Below, piece after piece: positions 60,683 to 64,000 of a stretch of DNA of 64,000 bases. The notes under the pieces are model-generated. The model was given only the letters and a program-made list of their open reading frames with translations, was not told where the DNA came from and did no database searches. Source of the DNA: Syntrophomonadaceae bacterium (GTDB taxonomy: Bacteria > Bacillota > Syntrophomonadia > Syntrophomonadales > Syntrophomonadaceae). The translations under genes were made by a program, and so were the position numbers. The DNA lies in contig JAAYRQ010000125.1 in assembly GCA_012518685.1 (NCBI GenBank), forward strand, positions 1 through 64,000. Reading direction: 5' to 3'. Positions within the stretch are counted from its first letter, which is position 1; each line of letters begins with the position of its first letter.

Positions 60683-61675
60683 ATGGCTAAAATAGGGATA
60701 CCCCATAGCTTATTTTATTATTATCATTATCCATTATGGAAAACATTTTTTGAAATACTAGGGGTAACTGTCATTACATCACCGCCTACTAATCGCTTAA
60801 TAATTAATAAAGGGCTTAATTTAGCTGTTGATGAAGCTTGTTTTCCGATAAAAGTTTATTTTGGACATGTGGAAGAGCTATGCAAGGAAGATATAGATTA
60901 TATCTTTTTACCTAGGATGGTTAGCATTGAAAAGAAAGGCTATATTTGTCCAAAATTTATGGGCCTACCTAATATGATTAAAGCGGCTTTACCTAACTTG
61001 CCACCAGTAATTGATATTACCATTGATTTAAGTAAAACTGATAAAAAGTTGAAAAGTGATGTAATAAAAATAGGTCAGCTATTTACAGATGATAATAAAT
61101 TAATAAAAAGAGCCCTAGTGGCAGCAACTAATGAATTTTATCTATGTCGTTCCTTAACAAAACAAGGCTATTCTATGTCTGAGGCTATTAAAGTATGGGC
61201 GGGTGAAGAAGTAAATTTTAGTAAGGCTAATGATTTAACTATATGTCTTTTAGGTCATGGTTACTCTTTATATGATGAAGCAATTAGCTTAAATGTTATT
61301 AACAAGCTTAGAAATTTAGGGGTTAGGGTAGTTCTTCCAGAGTATCTTGAACGAAAAAAAGTAGAAGAATATGCGGCAACTGTTCCTAAACGAGTTTTTT
61401 GGACCTTAGGACGAAAAATGGTGGGTAGTGCCTTATATAGTGAAAAAAACCCAGAAATTGATGGAATTATTTATTTAGCTTGTTTTGGTTGTGGACCAGA
61501 TTCTTTAATTGGTGAAATAATTGAAAGAAAAGTGAAGGAAAAACCTTTTATGCTTCTTACAATTGATGAACATACAGGAGAAGGCGGATTTATGACTAGA
61601 ATAGAAGCTTTTTGTGACATGCTTAAAAGAAGAAGGGAGATTATATATGAAGGTAACTTTTCCACATATGGGTAA
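60683..61675 (+). CDS. 2-hydroxyacyl-CoA dehydratase-related protein (DUF2229-like), first of a pair
   Basis: This 330-aa protein begins K-I-G-I-P-H-S-L-F-Y-Y-Y-H-Y-P-L-W, the start typical of DUF2229 or activase-related proteins. It has Cys positions E-A-C-F-P-I-K-V, Y-I-C-P-K-F and C-F-G-C-G-P-D, and ends with D-E-H-T-G-E-G-G-F-M-T-R-I-E-A-F. These are the features of the [4Fe-4S]-carrying dehydratase D-component family. In other bacteria this region is often fused to the activase. It starts 6 bases after spoVAF and overlaps the next gene. The substrate is unknown. Confidence 0.78.
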   Translation: MAKIGIPHSLFYYYHYPLWKTFFEILGVTVITSPPTNRLIINKGLNLAVDEACFPIKVYFGHVEELCKEDIDYIFLPRMVSIEKKGYICPKFMGLPNMIKAALPNLPPVIDITIDLSKTDKKLKSDVIKIGQLFTDDNKLIKRALVAATNEFYLCRSLTKQGYSMSEAIKVWAGEEVNFSKANDLTICLLGHGYSLYDEAISLNVINKLRNLGVRVVLPEYLERKKVEEYAATVPKRVFWTLGRKMVGSALYSEKNPEIDGIIYLACFGCGPDSLIGEIIERKVKEKPFMLLTIDEHTGEGGFMTRIEAFCDMLKRRREIIYEGNFSTYG

Positions 61676-62771
61676 TACTCACATACCTATTAAAGCTTTA
61701 TTACACAAACTTAAACTAGAAGTAATACCACCACCCCCAGTAACCAAAAGGACTTTAGAATTAGGCATTAAATATTCCCCTGAGTATGCTTGTATGCCCT
61801 TGAAAATAAATGTTGGTAATTTCATCGAAGCTATTGAAAAGGGGGCTAATACAGTAGTTATGGCAGGGGGGTGGGGTCCCTGCCGTTTTGGCTATTATGC
61901 ACAAGTAGAAAGAGACATTCTACATGATTTGGGTTATAAATTCGATATGGTAGTATTAGAAGCTCCAGATTTCAAATTCAGTGAATTATTTAATCAAGTT
62001 AGGAGTTTGGCTAAAAATGTATCTTTGTATGAAGGCTTAAAAGCTGTAAATTTTGCCTGGCACAAGTTAAATGCGGTAGAAGTATTGGAAAAAAAATTAG
62101 AATACTTGTTACCAAGGGTTATTAACAAAAGGGAAATAGAGAAAATATATGACGAGGGTTTAATAACTATCGATAAGTGTGATAGTAAAATTGAATTAAA
62201 AAGTATAGTTAATGAATATATGAATAAGATGGAGGGTTTATCATTAAATAATGCCCAGATTTTAAAAATAGGTTTAATCGGGGAAATATATACTATTTTA
62301 GAACCTAGTACAAACTATGATATCATCAGGCATTTAGGACGCTTAAATGTTGAAATAACTAGGTCTATTTATACTAGTGATTGGGTAAATGACCATCTGC
62401 TAGGAAGTAAGATTAAAAAATCTAATCGTAAACATATTTTAACGGCCGCTAATCCTTACCTAGATTATTGGGTAGGAGGACATGGCTGGGAAACTATAGG
62501 TTTTGCAGTTGATTTTGCCCAGCGTGGTTTTAATGGGTTAATTCAAATAGGCCCTTTGACTTGTATGCCAGAAATTGTAGCCCACCAAATTTTAGGCAGG
62601 GTAAGTAACGAAGAAAACATACCAACCATGACCTTGTATTTTGACGAACATTCAGGACAAGCTGGAATAAGTACCAGAATAGAAGCTTTTGTAGATATGT
62701 TAAAACGCAAAAATTTTGCTTGCACTAATGAATATGTGGAAAAGGGGGTAGTAAATTGCAGTATTACTTAG
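61647..62771 (+). CDS. 2-hydroxyacyl-CoA dehydratase-related protein, second of a pair
   Basis: This 374-aa protein is paralogous to its neighbour: Y-A-C-M-P-L-K-I-N, then G-G-W-G-P-C-R-F-G-Y-Y, L-T-C-M-P-E-I-V, and the end D-E-H-S-G-Q-A-G-I-S-T-R-I-E-A-F-V-D. The Cys residues are likely ligands of an Fe-S cluster. The ATG at 61647 follows AGGGAGA and overlaps the previous gene by 29 bases, so the pair is translationally coupled and probably forms a heterodimer reduced by the activase encoded next. The reaction is unknown. Confidence 0.78.
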   Translation: MKVTFPHMGNTHIPIKALLHKLKLEVIPPPPVTKRTLELGIKYSPEYACMPLKINVGNFIEAIEKGANTVVMAGGWGPCRFGYYAQVERDILHDLGYKFDMVVLEAPDFKFSELFNQVRSLAKNVSLYEGLKAVNFAWHKLNAVEVLEKKLEYLLPRVINKREIEKIYDEGLITIDKCDSKIELKSIVNEYMNKMEGLSLNNAQILKIGLIGEIYTILEPSTNYDIIRHLGRLNVEITRSIYTSDWVNDHLLGSKIKKSNRKHILTAANPYLDYWVGGHGWETIGFAVDFAQRGFNGLIQIGPLTCMPEIVAHQILGRVSNEENIPTMTLYFDEHSGQAGISTRIEAFVDMLKRKNFACTNEYVEKGVVNCSIT

Positions 62772-63733
62772 GTGTTGATATCGGTTCTGTTTCAAGTAAT
62801 TTTGTGTTATTAGATGAAAAGCTTAAATTACAAGAAAAAGTGTATATGAGAACGAATGGTAATCCAGTGGAAGCTATAAAAAAAGGCTACTATAAGATCA
62901 GTAATAATATGACAAGTGATAAGCTAATTAGGGGTGTAGGCTGTACAGGTAGTGGAAGAACCTTAGCTAGTATTTTATTAGGGGCAGATATAGTAAAAAA
63001 TGAAATAACTGCCCATGGTATAGCTGCTTCCTATTTATACCCTGGTGTTAGAACAATTATTGAAATAGGTGGGCAAGATTCTAAGCTTATTATCTTAAAA
63101 GATGAGGTCATTCAAGATTTTGCTATGAATACAGTCTGTGCAGCTGGTACGGGTTCCTTTATTGACCAACAAGCTGCTAGGTTAAATATACCCATTAGTG
63201 ATTTCGGGGATACAGCTGCCACTTCAAGCCAAGCAGTAAGAATAGCTGGAAGATGTGGGGTTTTTGCAGAATCCGATATGATTCATAAACAACAAATGGG
63301 ATATCCAGTTTCTGATATTTTAATGGGTTTATGTGAAGCATTAGTACGAAACTATCTTAACAATCTTGGCAAGGGTAAGAAAATTGAAGCACCTATAGTA
63401 TTTCAAGGTGGGGTAGCAGCTAATAAAGGAATCAAATTAGCTTTTGAAAAAATATTAAAAATGCCTGTGGATGTTCCAGAATATTATAATGTAATGGGTG
63501 CGGTAGGCGTGGCAATTTTAGCCAAAGAAGCTGTTAGTAAATCTGGAAAGACGAATTTTAGAGGCCATAATTTTATCCAAACTGGGGATTTTGCTTCAAA
63601 TAGTTTTGAATGTAAGGGTTGTCCAAATTATTGTGAGGTAGCTATGATTAAAAGAGATGGTAAGGTATTGGCTTATTCGGGGGATAAATGTGGTAAATGG
63701 GAAACTACTTTGCATAATTTAGCTGTAGTGTAA
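62756..63733 (+). CDS. acyl-CoA dehydratase activase (BadF/HgdC-type ATPase)
   Basis: These ASKHA-fold ATPases hold one [4Fe-4S] between two subunits and drive single electrons into a dehydratase. The 325-aa product has D-I-G-S-V-S-S at residue 8, G-G-Q-D-S-K (about 105-110), and the two cluster Cys in V-C-A-A-G-T-G-S (Cys128) and R-C-G-V-F-A-E-S-D (Cys167). An additional C-x-x-C-x-x-x-C (C-K-G-C-P-N-Y-C) near the C-terminus is an extra feature. It starts at TTG within the end of the previous gene and ends before a terminator. Confidence 0.87.
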   Translation: MQYYLGVDIGSVSSNFVLLDEKLKLQEKVYMRTNGNPVEAIKKGYYKISNNMTSDKLIRGVGCTGSGRTLASILLGADIVKNEITAHGIAASYLYPGVRTIIEIGGQDSKLIILKDEVIQDFAMNTVCAAGTGSFIDQQAARLNIPISDFGDTAATSSQAVRIAGRCGVFAESDMIHKQQMGYPVSDILMGLCEALVRNYLNNLGKGKKIEAPIVFQGGVAANKGIKLAFEKILKMPVDVPEYYNVMGAVGVAILAKEAVSKSGKTNFRGHNFIQTGDFASNSFECKGCPNYCEVAMIKRDGKVLAYSGDKCGKWETTLHNLAVV

Positions 63734-63737
63734 AAAG

Positions 63738-63759
63738 ACCGCTGAGGCGGTTTTTTTTT
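63738..63759 (+). terminator. terminator of the spoVA-dehydratase block
   Basis: ACCGC (63738-63742) pairs with GCGGT (63747-63751) around the loop TGAG, followed by a run of eight further T. It begins 5 bases after the activase stop. Confidence 0.85.
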
Positions 63760-63891
63760 GACTATTTACATTGATAATTGCATAATCATTATAAGATTGG
63801 GCGATAATTTTTTAAATAATTTGTAAGGTTTTGTTTGTAATTACTGTATATTTATAATCAAATTAAAAAATATTTTAAAGGTAGGATAAGA

Positions 63892-64000
63892 TGAAATCTT
63901 TAAGAAGAATTACTACGATAATTATAGCTTTGCTTATATTTATTATATTTTTTGTGGTGGGCTTATCTTTAGCAAAATCGACATTAGGTGTAGCCCAGTT
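63892..64000 (+). CDS. N-terminal fragment of a membrane-anchored or exported protein (truncated by the window)
   Basis: From ATG 63892 the frame is open to the window edge. It starts M-K-S-L-R-R-I-T-T and then has a strongly hydrophobic segment of about 17 residues ending V-V-G-L-S-L-A, as in a signal peptide or membrane anchor. AGGTAGGA precedes it. Only 36 residues are visible, so no family can be given. Confidence 0.6.

Noticed and set aside
1-64000. CRISPR arrays, insertion sequences, prophage, tRNA or rRNA genes
   Set aside because: I saw no regularly spaced repeats, transposase motifs other than the housekeeping XerD, or rRNA-like sequence. tRNA genes were not found by eye, though a single one could be missed.

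Overview
The window is AT-rich DNA from an endospore-forming, anaerobic Clostridia-class Firmicute. The evidence is a complete spoIIIA operon, spoIVB, spo0A, spoIIM, dacF-spoIIA-sigF and a spoVA block, all with strong purine-rich ribosome binding sites and many TTG/GTG starts. Metabolic markers (a glutaconate-type CoA transferase, a 2-hydroxyacyl-CoA-dehydratase-like trio with its ATP-driven activase, a biotin carboxylase system, a likely selenoprotein) and OLE RNA point to a fermentative or syntrophic Peptococcaceae/Syntrophomonadales/Anaerobranca-like anaerobe. I cannot place it to genus from sequence alone.

Layout: 1-5.0 kb holds the end of a coiled-coil gene and a type IV pilus minor-pilin/PilMNO operon ending in a terminator. 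5.0-5.4 kb (minus strand) holds a gene that reads through an in-frame TGA and looks like a CC/Se-type selenoprotein with a SECIS-like hairpin and a CsoR/CstR-like operator. 5.5-10.9 kb carries tldD-tldE, aroQ, a Xaa-Pro peptidase, efp and a CD1247-like protein. 11.0-15.2 kb (minus) carries a two-component system and a CoA transferase pair. 15.4-20.4 kb is spoIIIAA-AH. 20.4-36.6 kb is a long housekeeping stretch: a pycB-accB fusion, accC, asp23-amaP, nusB, a TsaD paralogue, xseAB, ispA, the OLE RNA with oapA, dxs, tlyA, nadK, a methyltransferase, argR and recN. 36.7-42.8 kb is spoIVB-spo0A followed by steA, steB and two envelope glycosyltransferase genes. 42.8-49 kb is a peptidase/DUF3866/Nudix/EndoQ/ComB-like/pyrophosphatase run. 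49.4-60.7 kb is spoIIM-xerD-deoB-pdp-dacF-spoIIAA-AB-sigF-spoVAC-AD-AE-AF. 60.7-63.7 kb is the dehydratase-like trio. A truncated membrane or exported protein gene starts at the right edge.

The most notable items are (1) the candidate selenoprotein, missed by ordinary ORF calling because of its UGA; (2) the roughly 575-nt OLE RNA with its partner gene oapA, with 14-nt perfectly complementary ends; (3) an accB locus in which a pyruvate-carboxylase/oxaloacetate-decarboxylase carboxyltransferase domain is fused in frame ahead of a whole BCCP that keeps its own ribosome binding site; (4) several genes that appear to start at ATT or ATA; (5) recognisable sporulation promoters (sigma-F at spoIVB, sigma-G at spoVA, sigma-H at spoIIA, 0A boxes before spo0A); and (6) small genes below usual length cut-offs, including a 41-aa MciZ-like frame.

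All functional statements are from motif reading by eye. No searches or folding programs were run.
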